A stretch of DNA of 64,000 bases from an uncultured Caldilineaceae bacterium (lineage in GTDB: Bacteria > Chloroflexota > Anaerolineae > Caldilineales > Caldilineaceae), in the NCBI GenBank assembly GCA_958295915.1, contig OY282381.1:1014722-1078721 (forward strand). The letters run 5' to 3'. Position numbers and translations under genes: made by a program. The notes under the pieces were generated by a model. The model searched no databases, had not been told where the DNA came from, and saw only the letters and a list, made by a program, of their open reading frames with translations. This document shows, one piece after another, positions 34,544 to 44,732 of this stretch (position 1 is its first letter; each line of letters opens with the position of its first letter).

Positions 34544-36271
34544 ATGAAACGAGTTCTGGCGCCGGCAGAAATACCGGCAGAAGTGCATCAGATTTCCCAG
34601 GAATGGCAGCGCAAACGCTGGTTCAACCCGGCTCACTACCGGTCTGTATTGTCTGCGATTTTCCGGGAAATCCTGGCCGTGCAGGAGTCCGAATGGGATG
34701 CCAAACGGTCTCTGCGTTCCATTTTAGCCCGATACCCGAAAGACGGCAAGGGATTTTTCGCCAAGTCCGACCTGGTGGCCGGCTTTCGGTATCTGATCGA
34801 TGAGGGGGAGCTGACGCCAGATCCGGCGCTGATGGACCGGATTCGCATGAAGCCTGTGCGCACATCCAGCGGCGTGGCCCCGGTGACGGTCCTGACCGCG
34901 CCCGCAGGCTGTCCGGGCCAATGCATCTTCTGCCCGGATGACTGGCGGATGCCCAAAAGTTACATCTATGACGAGCCAGGGGCGCAGCGGGCCGAGCGGG
35001 ACGGGTTTGATCCCTTCAAGCAGACGTTCGGCCGTATCGACGCCTTCGAAAGTATCGGCCACGACGCCAGCAAAGTGGAGCTATTGATTCTGGGAGGCAC
35101 GTGGAGCGCGTACAGCCAAGGGTATCGGGAATGGTTTATCCGCCGCTGCTACGATGCCATGAACGCTGTTGGCAGCCCGGACTTCACGCCATCCATCACC
35201 CTAGAGGAGGCCCAGCAGCGAAACGTCCTATCCGCTCATCGCAACGTCGGCTTGGTCGTTGAAACACGGCCGGATTGGATCACCCCGGACGAAATCCGTC
35301 ATCTGCGTCGATTGGGGGTGACGAAAGTGCAGATCGGCGTGCAGAGCCTGGACGATGGTGTGCTGGCCCTGAATAAACGAGGCCATACGGTGGCCGAGGT
35401 TCGGCAGGCGCTGGGATTGTTGCGCACAGCCGGGTTCAAACTGCATCTGCACTGGATGCCGAATCTCTACGGCGCCACACTGGAATCGGACCGGGTGTCA
35501 TTTCGTCACTTCTTCGATGATCCGGCGATCCGACCGGACGAACTGAAAATCTACCCCTGTTCACTGATCGCCGATACGGAACTCTATGAGAAATGGCAGG
35601 CAGGCCACTATACACCCTATTCAGAGCGGGAACTGGTTGCGCTGCTGGCGGACATCAAACCGCTGATACCGCCGTATACGCGGGTCAACCGGCTGTTCCG
35701 CGATATTCCCGCCCATCACATCCAGGCCGGCGTGAAGACCAGCAATCTGCGGGAGGTCGTCCACCAGGAGCTGGAGCGCCGGGGCGAACGCTGTGGTTGT
35801 ATCCGTTGCCGTGAAGTGCGTCGTCTGGAGGTGCGGGAGGAGGAGCTGCGCCTGGCCATCTGTTCCTACACAACGGATCTCACAGTCGAGCATTTCTTGC
35901 ACTATGTTATAGAGAGAGAGGGGACGCGCCACACAGCAAACAGCAGGCAACTTGCCCCTATCGCCGGCTTTCTACGGCTGAGTTTGCCCAAGACCACCGG
36001 GGTTGGTAGCCGCGCGTTTCTGGACGAGATTCGAGGCAACGCGATGATTCGGGAAGTGCATGTGTATGGGCCTGCCTTAGCCATCGGACGCGCAGAAACG
36101 GGCGCGGCCCAGCACGTAGGCGTTGGTACCCGTTTACTGACAGAAGCGCGGCGCATAAGCAGGGAAGCCGGCTTTGAACGCATCAGCGTGATCGCAGCCA
36201 CGGGTACCCAAGCCTATTATACTGCACGCGGCTTCACGCCGGGCGAACTGTACATGAGCGGCCCGGTGTAA
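34544..36271 (+). CDS. elp3: Elp3-family tRNA U34 acetyltransferase/radical SAM
   Basis: Bacterial and archaeal stand-alone Elp3 installs carboxymethyl groups on wobble uridine of tRNA from acetyl-CoA; the Dehalococcoides protein is the structural model. ATG 34544 gives 575 residues: an N-terminal tRNA-binding part, radical SAM cysteines in CPGQCIFCPDDW (about 122-131), VETRPDWITPDEI, LKIYPCSLIADTELYEKW, a C-x2-C zinc region (CGCIRCRE, about 420) and a GNAT domain ending ISVIAATGTQAYYTARGFTP. A short extra stretch GTRHTANSRQLAP (about 462) may be repeat-derived. Confidence 0.94.
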   Translation: MKRVLAPAEIPAEVHQISQEWQRKRWFNPAHYRSVLSAIFREILAVQESEWDAKRSLRSILARYPKDGKGFFAKSDLVAGFRYLIDEGELTPDPALMDRIRMKPVRTSSGVAPVTVLTAPAGCPGQCIFCPDDWRMPKSYIYDEPGAQRAERDGFDPFKQTFGRIDAFESIGHDASKVELLILGGTWSAYSQGYREWFIRRCYDAMNAVGSPDFTPSITLEEAQQRNVLSAHRNVGLVVETRPDWITPDEIRHLRRLGVTKVQIGVQSLDDGVLALNKRGHTVAEVRQALGLLRTAGFKLHLHWMPNLYGATLESDRVSFRHFFDDPAIRPDELKIYPCSLIADTELYEKWQAGHYTPYSERELVALLADIKPLIPPYTRVNRLFRDIPAHHIQAGVKTSNLREVVHQELERRGERCGCIRCREVRRLEVREEELRLAICSYTTDLTVEHFLHYVIEREGTRHTANSRQLAPIAGFLRLSLPKTTGVGSRAFLDEIRGNAMIREVHVYGPALAIGRAETGAAQHVGVGTRLLTEARRISREAGFERISVIAATGTQAYYTARGFTPGELYMSGPV

Positions 36272-36325
36272 TGCCGGCAATGCTGTTGTTCTGCCGGCGG
36301 CCATGTGGGAAACAGTGAAGCGACG

Positions 36326-36364
36326 AAAAGAGGAGGTATGACACCAACGTCACACCTCCTCTTT
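36326..36364. terminator. Bidirectional rho-independent terminator
   Basis: AAAAGAGGAGGTATGAC and GTCACACCTCCTCTTT pair as a long GC-containing stem around a short loop, flanked by A-run and T-run. It lies between elp3 and the convergent lipoprotein gene and could stop both. Confidence 0.85.
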
Positions 36365-36420
36365 CATTCGGGTCTGTCGCGAACATGCTTGTCTGCTGTA
36401 CTGGTTTGGCTGGCCCTGGG

Positions 36421-37413
36421 TTAGCGGGTTGCCGCCATACCGGAAGCGGGCAGATGCACAGTCAGGTCGAAGTCTGCGGTCTGGACGATCGGAAGCAGAT
36501 TGTGCACCATGGCCATAATACCGCCCATGCCCGGCATGACCATATCCAACATGCCTATCTGGTCGACCACGTTTAGCAGGTGGGTTGCCTTGCCACCGGA
36601 CCAGTCCAGAGTCGGCAGTACGTTACCGTTGATGACAATGGTGATGCCATCGATGTTTGTGCTGATGCCCAGTTCAGAAATGTCGTATTGTGCCGCGAGA
36701 AAGAGCATGGCCGGGTTCAGACGCAGAGGCGCCAAAAGGTCACCCGTAAGCCCAGCCCATTCGGCGTCAGTCATGTTGCCAATGGTAAAGCTGCCGTCCG
36801 CTTCGTAAAAGATGGGCAGGTTGACGCGGGGCGGCGTACCCACCGCGGCCAGGAACTCATTCTGCGCGGACTTGGCGGCCATAGCGGCGCTGCCGTCACC
36901 TTCTACGTATAGAGGAATCGCCTCTGCGCCCGGAAGAACCGGGAAGCGGGCGATTACACCAATGCCGATCTGGTCCACGAGGCCGAGAAGCTTGTCCATC
37001 ATCGGGATGGCCACGCCGAAGATGTTGAGCGCATCCGCAGTGGCTGACAAAGATTCGCCGTCGTAGGTGATGGATGGCACACTCTCGCCATTGATCAACA
37101 GCAGCAAGCCGCCGGATGTGTTGTTCAACTGAATGTGCTGGACGTTGCCACCTATCATCAAGGCAACGATTGCTGACGGGACGGAAAGGTCTGGCAGGGG
37201 GCCGGTCAAGGCGTCCAGGTCGGCCAACGGCACGTTGCCTATCGAGGCCGAGCCGTCTAACGCGATGTCGATGACAAGGGCGGGCAGGTCGATGATCAGG
37301 TCGTCAGGCTCGGCCTCGATAGCGCCTTGACCGGCACGGGGCGCGCAGGCCGAAAGAGCGAGAGCCGCTATGAGCAATATAGTGGCCCAGAACGTCGCAC
37401 GTCGATTGAGCAT
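36421..37413 (-). CDS. Lipoprotein, unknown function
   Basis: ATG 37413 (TTAGGAGGTATGAA upstream) gives a signal peptide ending in a lipobox, ILLIAALALSACAPRAG (Cys about 22). The 330-residue protein is acidic and beta-rich, with repeated short motifs such as LVIDIALDGSASIGNVPLAD, IGGNVQHIQLNNTSGGLLLL and NIDGITIVINGNVLPTLDWS. The spacing suggests two similar halves, each with an IxLNxxGG-type strand pair. I do not recognise the family. Upstream DNA has small dyads but no clear promoter. Confidence 0.7.
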   Translation of the reverse strand: MLNRRATFWATILLIAALALSACAPRAGQGAIEAEPDDLIIDLPALVIDIALDGSASIGNVPLADLDALTGPLPDLSVPSAIVALMIGGNVQHIQLNNTSGGLLLLINGESVPSITYDGESLSATADALNIFGVAIPMMDKLLGLVDQIGIGVIARFPVLPGAEAIPLYVEGDGSAAMAAKSAQNEFLAAVGTPPRVNLPIFYEADGSFTIGNMTDAEWAGLTGDLLAPLRLNPAMLFLAAQYDISELGISTNIDGITIVINGNVLPTLDWSGGKATHLLNVVDQIGMLDMVMPGMGGIMAMVHNLLPIVQTADFDLTVHLPASGMAATR

Positions 37414-37740
37414 TTCATACCTCCTAAAGGCAGTCGTGGTGGTAGGATGGGACAGATGATTGATTGGTACGAAAGTACAAAAAGTACAGCCATCACGGTT
37501 GATTGTGATAAATCCTGAAGAGTCAGGAATTATACCCATATTATGTATGGTACAACACTCCTGGAGAAATGCAAGTGAGGGGGAGTGCGCATACGTTTAC
37601 TTTTCAGATAGTAATGGGATTCTACAATTCGCGCAAATTTCAAATCGACTGACGAACTCTCTGCATTCAGAATGTGTCAGCCTTGACCGATCTTACATCA
37701 TGCCTGACAGCTTGTCAACCTGCTTCAATCTATCGATCTG
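37414..37740. other. Intergenic region with operator-like dyads
   Basis: No gene is seen. GGTACGAAAGTAC at about 37466 and the imperfect dyad TACCCATATTATGTATGGTA at 37533-37552 could be binding sites for the lipoprotein gene. Nothing else is recognised. Confidence 0.35.
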
Positions 37741-38406
37741 TCAATTCATGTCGAATTCGATAAATTCCCCTGTAATTGTAAAGATAATCCGTTCACAAAT
37801 ATTGGTGACCCGATCTGCGGCTCGTTCCAGGTTGTGGGCGGCCCAAAGCATGTAATTCGCGCGGTCAATCAGGGTCAAATCTTCTATGATCATGGCGATC
37901 AGATCGCGATGGACTTGATTATACAAGGCGTCGACCTCATCGTCACGTAAAGGAATCGTTCGGGCAGCCTCCAGATCCTGAGCCAGAAAGGCGTCGAGAG
38001 CTTGTTGGAGCATCTCAGTGGCGATTTCACACATGCGGGGAATATCCACGAGGGGTTTGATCAGCGGTTCCGGCCCGACCAGTATGATAATGCGCCCGAT
38101 ACCCTTTGCATAGTCCCCGATCCGTTCCAGTTCTGTGCTGATCTCCAGAACCGCGGCGATCAGCCGCAGGTCACCGGCCATTGGCTGCTGCGTAGCGATT
38201 AGACGCAGACATTCTGCCTCAATCTCATAACGCTTTTTATTTATGATTTCATCTTCTTGAATGAGGCGTCTGGCAGTGTGTAGATCTCTGCGCCGCAAAG
38301 CTTCGACCGACTCTTTGAGCGCCTGAATCACCATACTGCCGAGCATCAATGTATCTGTTTGGAGAGCCCCCAACTCGCGAACAAATGTTGCGCGTAAGAG
38401 TACCAT
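37741..38406 (-). CDS. phoU: Phosphate transport regulator PhoU
   Basis: It lowers Pst activity and Pho signalling when phosphate is plentiful, acting on PstB and the sensor kinase. The 221-residue protein has the two three-helix-bundle repeats with metal-binding EISTELERIGDYAKGIGR and LWAAHNLERAADRVTNICER. ATG 38406 has TAGGAGG 6 nt upstream. It ends the pst operon. Confidence 0.95.
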   Translation of the reverse strand: MVLLRATFVRELGALQTDTLMLGSMVIQALKESVEALRRRDLHTARRLIQEDEIINKKRYEIEAECLRLIATQQPMAGDLRLIAAVLEISTELERIGDYAKGIGRIIILVGPEPLIKPLVDIPRMCEIATEMLQQALDAFLAQDLEAARTIPLRDDEVDALYNQVHRDLIAMIIEDLTLIDRANYMLWAAHNLERAADRVTNICERIIFTITGEFIEFDMN

Positions 38407-38432
38407 CGCTTGCCTCCTAACTATCCGATGCT

Positions 38433-38852
38433 CTAGGCTTCCTGAAGATAGGCGAGCAATGCGGCGCGCATCTGATCCCGCACCCGCCGGCAGGCTGCCA
38501 TTCTATCCGCTTCGCTCCCGGCCGCATCTGTCGGGTCGTCGAAAGGCATATGCGCGACTTTGCCCTCCCCCACCCAGACAGGACAGTTCTGAGCTGCGTT
38601 GTCGCATACAGTTACGACCAGATCCGGTTTCAGATCGCGATACGCTTCAACCGACTCGGAGACGCCGTTGCTGATGTCGATATCCAGTTCCGCCATCGCC
38701 TGAATCGCAAGGGGATGCACATAGCCTGATGGCGCCGAACCGGCCGAAAACGCTTGCCAGCGCTCGCCTAGAAAATGGTTGATCAGCCCTTCTGCCATCT
38801 GACTGCGACAGGAATTGCCCGCGCATACTATGAGGACGCGCTGCCTATCCAT
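38433..38852 (-). CDS. arsC: Arsenate reductase / low-molecular-weight phosphatase
   Basis: The P-loop VLIVCAGNSCRSQMAEGLIN (CxxxxxR, about 10-17) and DLVVTVCDNAAQNCPVW with the cysteine pair of thioredoxin-coupled ArsC (about 81 and 88) mark the LMW-phosphatase arsenate reductase family. ATG 38852 gives 139 residues. It sits between pstB and phoU with gaps of about 30 nt, so it is co-transcribed. Pst imports arsenate along with phosphate, which makes a reductase in this operon sensible; no arsenite exporter gene is here. Confidence 0.9.
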   Translation of the reverse strand: MDRQRVLIVCAGNSCRSQMAEGLINHFLGERWQAFSAGSAPSGYVHPLAIQAMAELDIDISNGVSESVEAYRDLKPDLVVTVCDNAAQNCPVWVGEGKVAHMPFDDPTDAAGSEADRMAACRRVRDQMRAALLAYLQEA

Positions 38853-38882
38853 AAAAGAGTTGTCTCCGCACACATCGGGCTT

Positions 38883-39716
38883 CTAGCCGAAGCGACCAGT
38901 GATATAATCCTCTGTGCTTTTCTGACTGGGATTGGTGAAGATCTTTTCGGTATCGTCGAACTCGATCAGATAGCCGGTACGGTTGTCATCGACGTTAAAG
39001 AAGGCCGTGTAATCAGAGACTCGAGCGGCCTGCTGCATATTATGCGTGACAACGATAATCGTATACTGTTCCGATAGTTCCTTCATCAGATCTTCGATAC
39101 GCAGCGTGGCGATAGGGTCCAACGCTGAAGCCGGCTCGTCCATCAGAATTATCTCCGGTTCAACCGCTATGGCCCTGGCGATACACAGACGCTGCTGCTG
39201 GCCGCCGGAAAGGCCGAGCGCGCTCTGCTGCAGTTTGTCTTTGACCTCGTCCCACAAGGCTGCAGCCCGCAGCGCCCTTTCCACCAATTCGTCCATATCG
39301 CCCTTAAAGCCGTTGATGCGCGTGCCCCAGGCAACGTTCTCATAGATCGTTTTCGGGAAGGGGTTCGGCTTTTGAAAAACCATCCCGATGCGACGACGCA
39401 CTTCCACCGGATCGACGCTGACATCGTAGATGTTCTGTCCCTGAAACAGAACTTTACCTTCTATGCGGACACTGGAGATAAGATCGTTCATACGGTTAAA
39501 GCAACGAAGTACCGTGCTCTTGCCACAGCCAGATGGACCGATTATCGCTGTGATCTTGTTCGTCGGCGCCTGCATAGACACGTCCCGCACCGCGCAAAAG
39601 TCGCCATAGAAGACGTTCATAGCCCCGACTTCAATTGCGTACCTGTTCATCCCATTTTGGGATGCGGCGTTCGGCCCCTCTTCTGTCCGCAGAGGGCGTT
39701 CAATGGCAATAGACAT
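38883..39716 (-). CDS. pstB: Phosphate ABC transporter ATPase PstB
   Basis: 277 residues with Walker [21 protein letters not shown], the PstB-specific [19 protein letters not shown], signature [20 protein letters not shown] and Walker [17 protein letters not shown]. It energises high-affinity phosphate uptake with PstCA. ATG 39716 after GAGGAGTACCC; about 10 nt follow the pstA stop. Confidence 0.97.
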   Translation of the reverse strand: MSIAIERPLRTEEGPNAASQNGMNRYAIEVGAMNVFYGDFCAVRDVSMQAPTNKITAIIGPSGCGKSTVLRCFNRMNDLISSVRIEGKVLFQGQNIYDVSVDPVEVRRRIGMVFQKPNPFPKTIYENVAWGTRINGFKGDMDELVERALRAAALWDEVKDKLQQSALGLSGGQQQRLCIARAIAVEPEIILMDEPASALDPIATLRIEDLMKELSEQYTIIVVTHNMQQAARVSDYTAFFNVDDNRTGYLIEFDDTEKIFTNPSQKSTEDYITGRFG

Positions 39717-39726
39717 GGGTACTCCT

Positions 39727-41019
39727 CTAGGCGTTGGCCTGATTGCGGTTAAAGCGATTGCGCAATAGCACGGCAGATGCGTTCAAGGACAAAAGCAGGA
39801 TGAGAAGCACCAAAATCGCCGCGGCGGCGAGATTGCGAAATTCATCCTGCGGTCGAGATGTCCATTGGTAGATCTGAATCGGTAGCACAGTGAATTTGGA
39901 AAACGGGCCGTTTGGATCCACGGCTATGAACGTTGATGCGCCCACAACGATTAGCGGCGCGGTCTCGCCGATGGCCCGGCTGACTGCGAGAATCGTGCCA
40001 GTCAAAACGCCGGGCATTGCGCCGGGAAGCACGTGATGCCAAATGACTTGCCAATGGGTAGCGCCCAAGCCGAAGCCGGCCTGACGTAGAGAATGGGGCA
40101 CGGCCCGAATCGCTTCCTGCCCGTTAATAATAATCAGTGGCAAAATCAGCAAGCCCAGGGTAAGGCCGGCGGAAATGATTGTGCGCCCATTGGCCGTGGT
40201 ATCGCCTCCGCCATCGAGAAACGATCCACTGGTGAAAACTTCCAGCATCCGCACAAAGATAGCCAGCCCTAACATGCCGTAGATGATCGATGGGACGCCG
40301 GCCAAATTGTTGATATTGGTTTGAATCAAGCGGTTGAGAAAGCGCTCTTTGTGGGCATACTCTTCCAAATAGATTGCAGCGCCCACGCCGATCGGGAAAG
40401 AAAACAGAATGGTGATGGCTACGACCCACAAGGAGCCGAAAATCGCGGTGCGCACGCCAGCCCGCAATGGTTCACTCGATTGCGCCTTGGATACGAAGTT
40501 CGTCGTCAGCCAACTGCGAAAATAGACGTGGGAATCAGGATACTTCTCTTTTGCCTCCTCAAAAACTCGCGTACGGGCAAAAATCGAGTCCGCCAGGCTC
40601 CAGGTGGCAGCGACCTGTGGCTCGACCACCCGCTCCAAAATCAGTTCATGGACATTTTCCCGGCTACGTTCGGTAAAGGGCATGTCATTTTCGTAGCGCC
40701 GCATGAGCCCCTTGGAAATGTTCGTCTCCAGGATGCGCGTCAATGTGTCTTTGGGTAGCTCGTTTAGCGGCACTCCGTCAACTGCCAACTCCGCGGGATC
40801 GATTTCATTGATGATGGCGACATAGCCGAAAGACTGATTGACAATGTTATAGAGCAGCGCGCCCAGTGCGATGATTCCAGAGAACAGGGCGAGCTGAAAG
40901 ATGACCGCCCAGATATGCCCGCGTCGCTGGCGTACCTTCACCTGCTTATGAGAGATCGCTCTGGAGGGCATCAGGCCAGCGGCTCGCTGGGCTACAGGCT
41001 GTTGTGATCGGAGCGCCAT
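39727..41019 (-). CDS. pstA: Phosphate ABC transporter permease PstA
   Basis: ATG 41019 shares one base with the pstC stop (TAATG) and has GGGAGGAG upstream within pstC. The 430-residue product is longer than the usual 280-300 because of an N-terminal region with one helix and a soluble insert (about 65-165, [20 protein letters not shown]). The BPD permease core follows, with [17 protein letters not shown] and the EAA-like loop [20 protein letters not shown]. Similar long forms are known in several phyla. Confidence 0.95.
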   Translation of the reverse strand: MALRSQQPVAQRAAGLMPSRAISHKQVKVRQRRGHIWAVIFQLALFSGIIALGALLYNIVNQSFGYVAIINEIDPAELAVDGVPLNELPKDTLTRILETNISKGLMRRYENDMPFTERSRENVHELILERVVEPQVAATWSLADSIFARTRVFEEAKEKYPDSHVYFRSWLTTNFVSKAQSSEPLRAGVRTAIFGSLWVVAITILFSFPIGVGAAIYLEEYAHKERFLNRLIQTNINNLAGVPSIIYGMLGLAIFVRMLEVFTSGSFLDGGGDTTANGRTIISAGLTLGLLILPLIIINGQEAIRAVPHSLRQAGFGLGATHWQVIWHHVLPGAMPGVLTGTILAVSRAIGETAPLIVVGASTFIAVDPNGPFSKFTVLPIQIYQWTSRPQDEFRNLAAAAILVLLILLLSLNASAVLLRNRFNRNQANA

Positions 41020-42029
41020 TATTCGTACTCCTCCCGGAAGCGACGTACAATCCACTGGCTAAGGATGTTCAAACTCAGGGTTATCAGGAAGAGTAGAAGG
41101 CCAATGGCAAAGATGCTGTTGTAGTCGATGGAGTCGTAGCTCAGATCGCCCCCGCTAATGCGCACGATATGTCCGGTCATGGTTTCAGCCGCGCGAAAAG
41201 GCGAGAAGGTAAAGTTGGGGCCGGCGCCGGCGGCAATCGCGACAATCATCGTCTCACCGATGGCCCGCGAAATAGCCACGATAAACGCGGCCGCCACGCC
41301 GGAGAGCGCAGCCGGCACAACGATACGAACGGCAGTTTCCAACCTCGTCGCCCCCAATCCGTATGAAGCCTGACGCAGTGAGTTGGGTACCGCGCTCAGC
41401 GCATCCTCGCTCATCGAACTGACCAGCGGAATCACCAGAATGCCGATCACAATCCCTGCGGAAGCCGTGTTGTAGATCTCAACGAGGTCTCGGCCGAATA
41501 TGACGCGCAGCAGAGGTGTCATGAATGTCAGGGCGAAGTAGCCATACACAACAGTCGGGATGCCGGCCAGCACTTCGAGAATCGGTTTCAGAATGCTGCG
41601 CGCCCGATGGCCGGCGTATTCGCTTAAATAGATTGCAATACATAGACCCATCGGGAGGGCCACGGCCATCGCGATGAGGCTGGCCATGAATGTGGCCGTG
41701 ACCAGGGGCCAGATGCCAAATCGGCCAATGGCCGGCTGCCACTCCGTCCCGCCGAAGAATTTCAGCAGATCGACTTCCTCGTTGGCGAAGAACAGCAACG
41801 ATTCCCGGCCCAGAACAAGCACAATGCCCAGAGTTGTCAGGATCGAAATGGCGCCGCACAGGAAGAGAAACCCTTGGATGATGGTCTCCGCCAGGCGTGG
41901 TTTGCGCCTCAGATCAAGCGGTGGGCCGCCCCCGGGCACAGTGGTATCCCCCTGGCCAGCGCCTGCCATTGGCCCTCGCATCGATTCTGCCGATAGGGCG
42001 GCATGCGCCATTGGCGCCGATTGTGTCAT
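41019..42029 (-). CDS. pstC: Phosphate ABC transporter permease PstC
   Basis: 336 residues. A polar start is followed by six membrane helices, with [39 protein letters not shown] and the EAA loop [20 protein letters not shown]. It pairs with PstA to form the phosphate channel. ATG 42029; translational coupling to pstA. Confidence 0.96.
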   Translation of the reverse strand: MTQSAPMAHAALSAESMRGPMAGAGQGDTTVPGGGPPLDLRRKPRLAETIIQGFLFLCGAISILTTLGIVLVLGRESLLFFANEEVDLLKFFGGTEWQPAIGRFGIWPLVTATFMASLIAMAVALPMGLCIAIYLSEYAGHRARSILKPILEVLAGIPTVVYGYFALTFMTPLLRVIFGRDLVEIYNTASAGIVIGILVIPLVSSMSEDALSAVPNSLRQASYGLGATRLETAVRIVVPAALSGVAAAFIVAISRAIGETMIVAIAAGAGPNFTFSPFRAAETMTGHIVRISGGDLSYDSIDYNSIFAIGLLLFLITLSLNILSQWIVRRFREEYE

Positions 42030-42110
42030 ATTTCTCCCCGCATCTTCAGAGATTGTTGCTGACAGTTCCCAGCAAAGATTCTGCGGGCCAGATACCTGAC
42101 CAAATTATAT

Positions 42111-43121
42111 TTACTGATCGATTGCGTTGATCGCGTCCAGCAAGCTCTGCTTGGCAGCGCCCAGGACAGCGGAATCGGCTGGGAAGTACCCGACGCGTTC
42201 GATCTCCTCGTTGACATAGGTCAGGTAGAAGTTGATGAAGGCAGCCACCTGAGGTTTCTCTGCCATGATGCTGGCATCCGAGTAGATGAACAGCGGTCGG
42301 GCGAGCGGATAGCTGGCGTTATCGACATTGTTGGAAGTGGCTTCGACGCCGTCAATGGCGAGGATTTTCAGGATGTCGGTGTTTTCCTGATAGTAGGCAT
42401 AGCCAAAGTAACCGATTGCATAGGGGCTACCGGTCACGCCCTGAACAAGCACATTGTCATCCTCAGAAAGCTGAATGGCTTGGGCGCTCAGGATCGGTTC
42501 TTTGTCTTTATCGAAGACCTCTTCGACGAAGTAGTCGAAGGTGCCGCTATCGGTGCCGGGGCTGAAGCGCTGAATCGGTTCATCCGGCCAATCCGGGTTC
42601 ACGTCGGCCCAAGTGTTGGCGGAGGAGAAAACGAGCGCCAGTTCTTCGAGGGTGAGGGTATCGACGAAGTCATTGTCCTTGCTGACAGTCACGGCCAGGG
42701 CATCGGTACCGACGCGGAATTCGATGGGGTTGCGGTTGATGGCGGCGCAGGATTCCCGTTCGGAGTCTTTGATGGGGCGGCTGGCGTTGGAGATGTCCGA
42801 CTCGCCAGCGACGCAGAAGCGTTCGAAGCCGGCGCCGCTGCCGATGCTGTCGATGGTGATGTTGTCGGCGTAGCCTTCGTCTTTGAAGCGTTCGGCCATG
42901 GCTTCGGACAAGGGGAAGACCGTAGAGCTACCCGCGGAGATGATGGCGCCGGTCACTTCCAGAGGATTTACTTCCGGTAGAGCCGTCAATGGCTCGGAGA
43001 CCATAGGCTTTTCTGCCATGGCCTGCTCTGTAGGCGCTGCTGGTTCTTCGGCATCTCTCCCGCACGCCGCCAACACAACGATGGCAGCCAAAAGCAAAGG
43101 GATTAGACATAGACGACGCAT
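42111..43121 (-). CDS. pstS: Phosphate-binding lipoprotein PstS
   Basis: ATG 43121 after AAAGGAGAGAAC gives a lipoprotein signal (LLLAAIVVLAACGRDAEE; lipobox Cys about 20). Binding motifs: ISAGSSTVFPLSEAMAERF, IGSGAGFERFCVAGESDISN and FSPGTDSGTFDYF contact phosphate. It is the first gene of the operon pstS-C-A-B-arsC-phoU. A possible -10 (TATACAAT on the minus strand, about 43153-43162) lies 35 nt upstream. I could not place a Pho box. Confidence 0.96.
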   Translation of the reverse strand: MRRLCLIPLLLAAIVVLAACGRDAEEPAAPTEQAMAEKPMVSEPLTALPEVNPLEVTGAIISAGSSTVFPLSEAMAERFKDEGYADNITIDSIGSGAGFERFCVAGESDISNASRPIKDSERESCAAINRNPIEFRVGTDALAVTVSKDNDFVDTLTLEELALVFSSANTWADVNPDWPDEPIQRFSPGTDSGTFDYFVEEVFDKDKEPILSAQAIQLSEDDNVLVQGVTGSPYAIGYFGYAYYQENTDILKILAIDGVEATSNNVDNASYPLARPLFIYSDASIMAEKPQVAAFINFYLTYVNEEIERVGYFPADSAVLGAAKQSLLDAINAIDQ

Positions 43122-43158
43122 GTTCTCTCCTTTGGTGATGTTGTGTTGAGAAGGATTG

Positions 43159-43257
43159 TATAGGTGATTCACTAGAAAGCGCAAAATTCGGAATGCGCTC
43201 TTTACACCGCTGCCTGACATTGAAATTTCAGAATTGGTTTTTTGGCCAGAAACCTGA
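43159..43257 (+). pseudogene. Remnant of an immunity-like gene upstream of pstS
   Basis: The plus strand reads YR*FTRKRKIRNALFTPLP then DIEISELVFWPET and a stop, matching RLFRKHKIRNTLFTPLTEYE of the immunity-like protein at 29726-30382. At DNA level 31 of the first 35 bases agree, and all differences are transitions. Only the last 33 codons survive, with one in-frame stop. The pstS promoter region lies within or next to it. Confidence 0.7.
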
Positions 43258-43296
43258 ACCCTATCGATGCATTCCTGAAGAGATAGCGCAGGGCGA

Positions 43297-44583
43297 CTAC
43301 ACTTTCATAACAGTGCCTCTAGAGCCGGAGACTTGACGCAAGCCCGGCAGACCCACGGCCACTGCCACGATCAGCAGGGCTGCCACGGCAGCTTCCCCAC
43401 CGACGGCCAGGGGCGCGCCGAAGGCCTGTGCCAACAGACCAGTCTGGAGCCGGCCAAAAGGACCCGCGCCAATGGCAACAGCGATGGCGCCCATCGCCTG
43501 GCTGCGCATCTCATCCGTGGCGGCCAGCAGCACGATCGAGCTTTGCATAATTCCGAAACAGGCATGACCGATTCCTACCACCAACAGCAAACCCCAAGAC
43601 ACAGTAAAAATTGTACTGGTTGTGAAAGCCAACAAGGCGAGGCACTGAACGAACGTGCCGACAAGGAAAATCCAACCGGGACTGGCGGAATGCCGCGCCC
43701 GATGGACCAAGTACAGCCCGCTGAAACTGCCGATACCCACAGCCGCGCCGAGGTAACCGAGACCCACCGCTCCCTGCTGCAGCACATCCCTGGCAAAAAC
43801 CGGTAGGAAGATCATATACGGAAAGACCAGCATATTCGCAATTATCGTGACCAAGGCCACCGCCAGAATCGACTGGTTATGGCGCACATAACGCACGCTG
43901 TCCCGCATCTGTGCCCAAGGCGAAGCGCTGGATGGAGAGGATGTATGGGAAATTGGCTGCCGTGAGAGGGCGCGCAGAAGCAATAGAGACGTAGCCGCCA
44001 GACCACTCAGCATCAGGAAGCAGCCCAAAGCGCCGAAGGCATCGATCACAAAGCCGGCAATGAACGGTCCGATGGTACGAGCGATGCCCTGGCCCAGATT
44101 TTCCAGCAGCAAGGCGTCGACTATGCGGGAGCGGCCCACCAGATCCGGCACCAGTGCCCGGCGGGTCGGCCAGTCTGTCGCCCAAGCGCTGCCCAGCAAC
44201 AGGGCGATGATCACCAGATGCCATAGAGCCGGCGGCCGCCCCAGCCCCAGCAGCAGCGCCACCGCCCCATACATGCAGAGTGTTATCGCTTGAGCGGCGA
44301 TGATTAGCGAACGACGGCCCATCCGATCCGCCAGTACACCGCCAAATCCGCCCACAAACAGAACCGGAATCGAGCGGCAAAAGCCGATCAACCCCACCAA
44401 AGCGGCCGAGTCGGTCAGCTCCAGCGCCAGCCAGCCAAGAACCAGCATCTCTATGTACAGAGCCTGCCACCAGAGCGTATTGGAACTAAGAAGCAGACGA
44501 TAGTCAGGGAATGCAAGAGATGCCAGCATACCTGAGGGAGCCTGCAAGCGGTTTCGATATCGATTGGAAAAATCAAACCGCAT
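43297..44583 (-). CDS. Major facilitator superfamily transporter
   Basis: About 428 residues with 10-12 membrane helices. The MFS motif A-like loop GGVLADRMGRRSLIIAAQA follows helix 2. The start FPDYRLLLSSNTLWWQALYI is typical of the EntS/DHA3-like exporter branch. The substrate is unknown. ATG 44583 or 44529 are both possible. Confidence 0.88.
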   Translation of the reverse strand: MRFDFSNRYRNRLQAPSGMLASLAFPDYRLLLSSNTLWWQALYIEMLVLGWLALELTDSAALVGLIGFCRSIPVLFVGGFGGVLADRMGRRSLIIAAQAITLCMYGAVALLLGLGRPPALWHLVIIALLLGSAWATDWPTRRALVPDLVGRSRIVDALLLENLGQGIARTIGPFIAGFVIDAFGALGCFLMLSGLAATSLLLLRALSRQPISHTSSPSSASPWAQMRDSVRYVRHNQSILAVALVTIIANMLVFPYMIFLPVFARDVLQQGAVGLGYLGAAVGIGSFSGLYLVHRARHSASPGWIFLVGTFVQCLALLAFTTSTIFTVSWGLLLVVGIGHACFGIMQSSIVLLAATDEMRSQAMGAIAVAIGAGPFGRLQTGLLAQAFGAPLAVGGEAAVAALLIVAVAVGLPGLRQVSGSRGTVMKV

Positions 44584-44732
44584 CTGGCTTCGGCAATCCC
44601 AACACCCGGTAGGCAAATTTCAGATGTGCTTCCTGCATACGCTCTATAGAATTGTACATGGAGCTGAAGCCCTATGCAATCCCCATCAGCCGCCGCGCAT
44701 CGTAGTTGAGGTCCGGGGCGGCGCATGTCATA

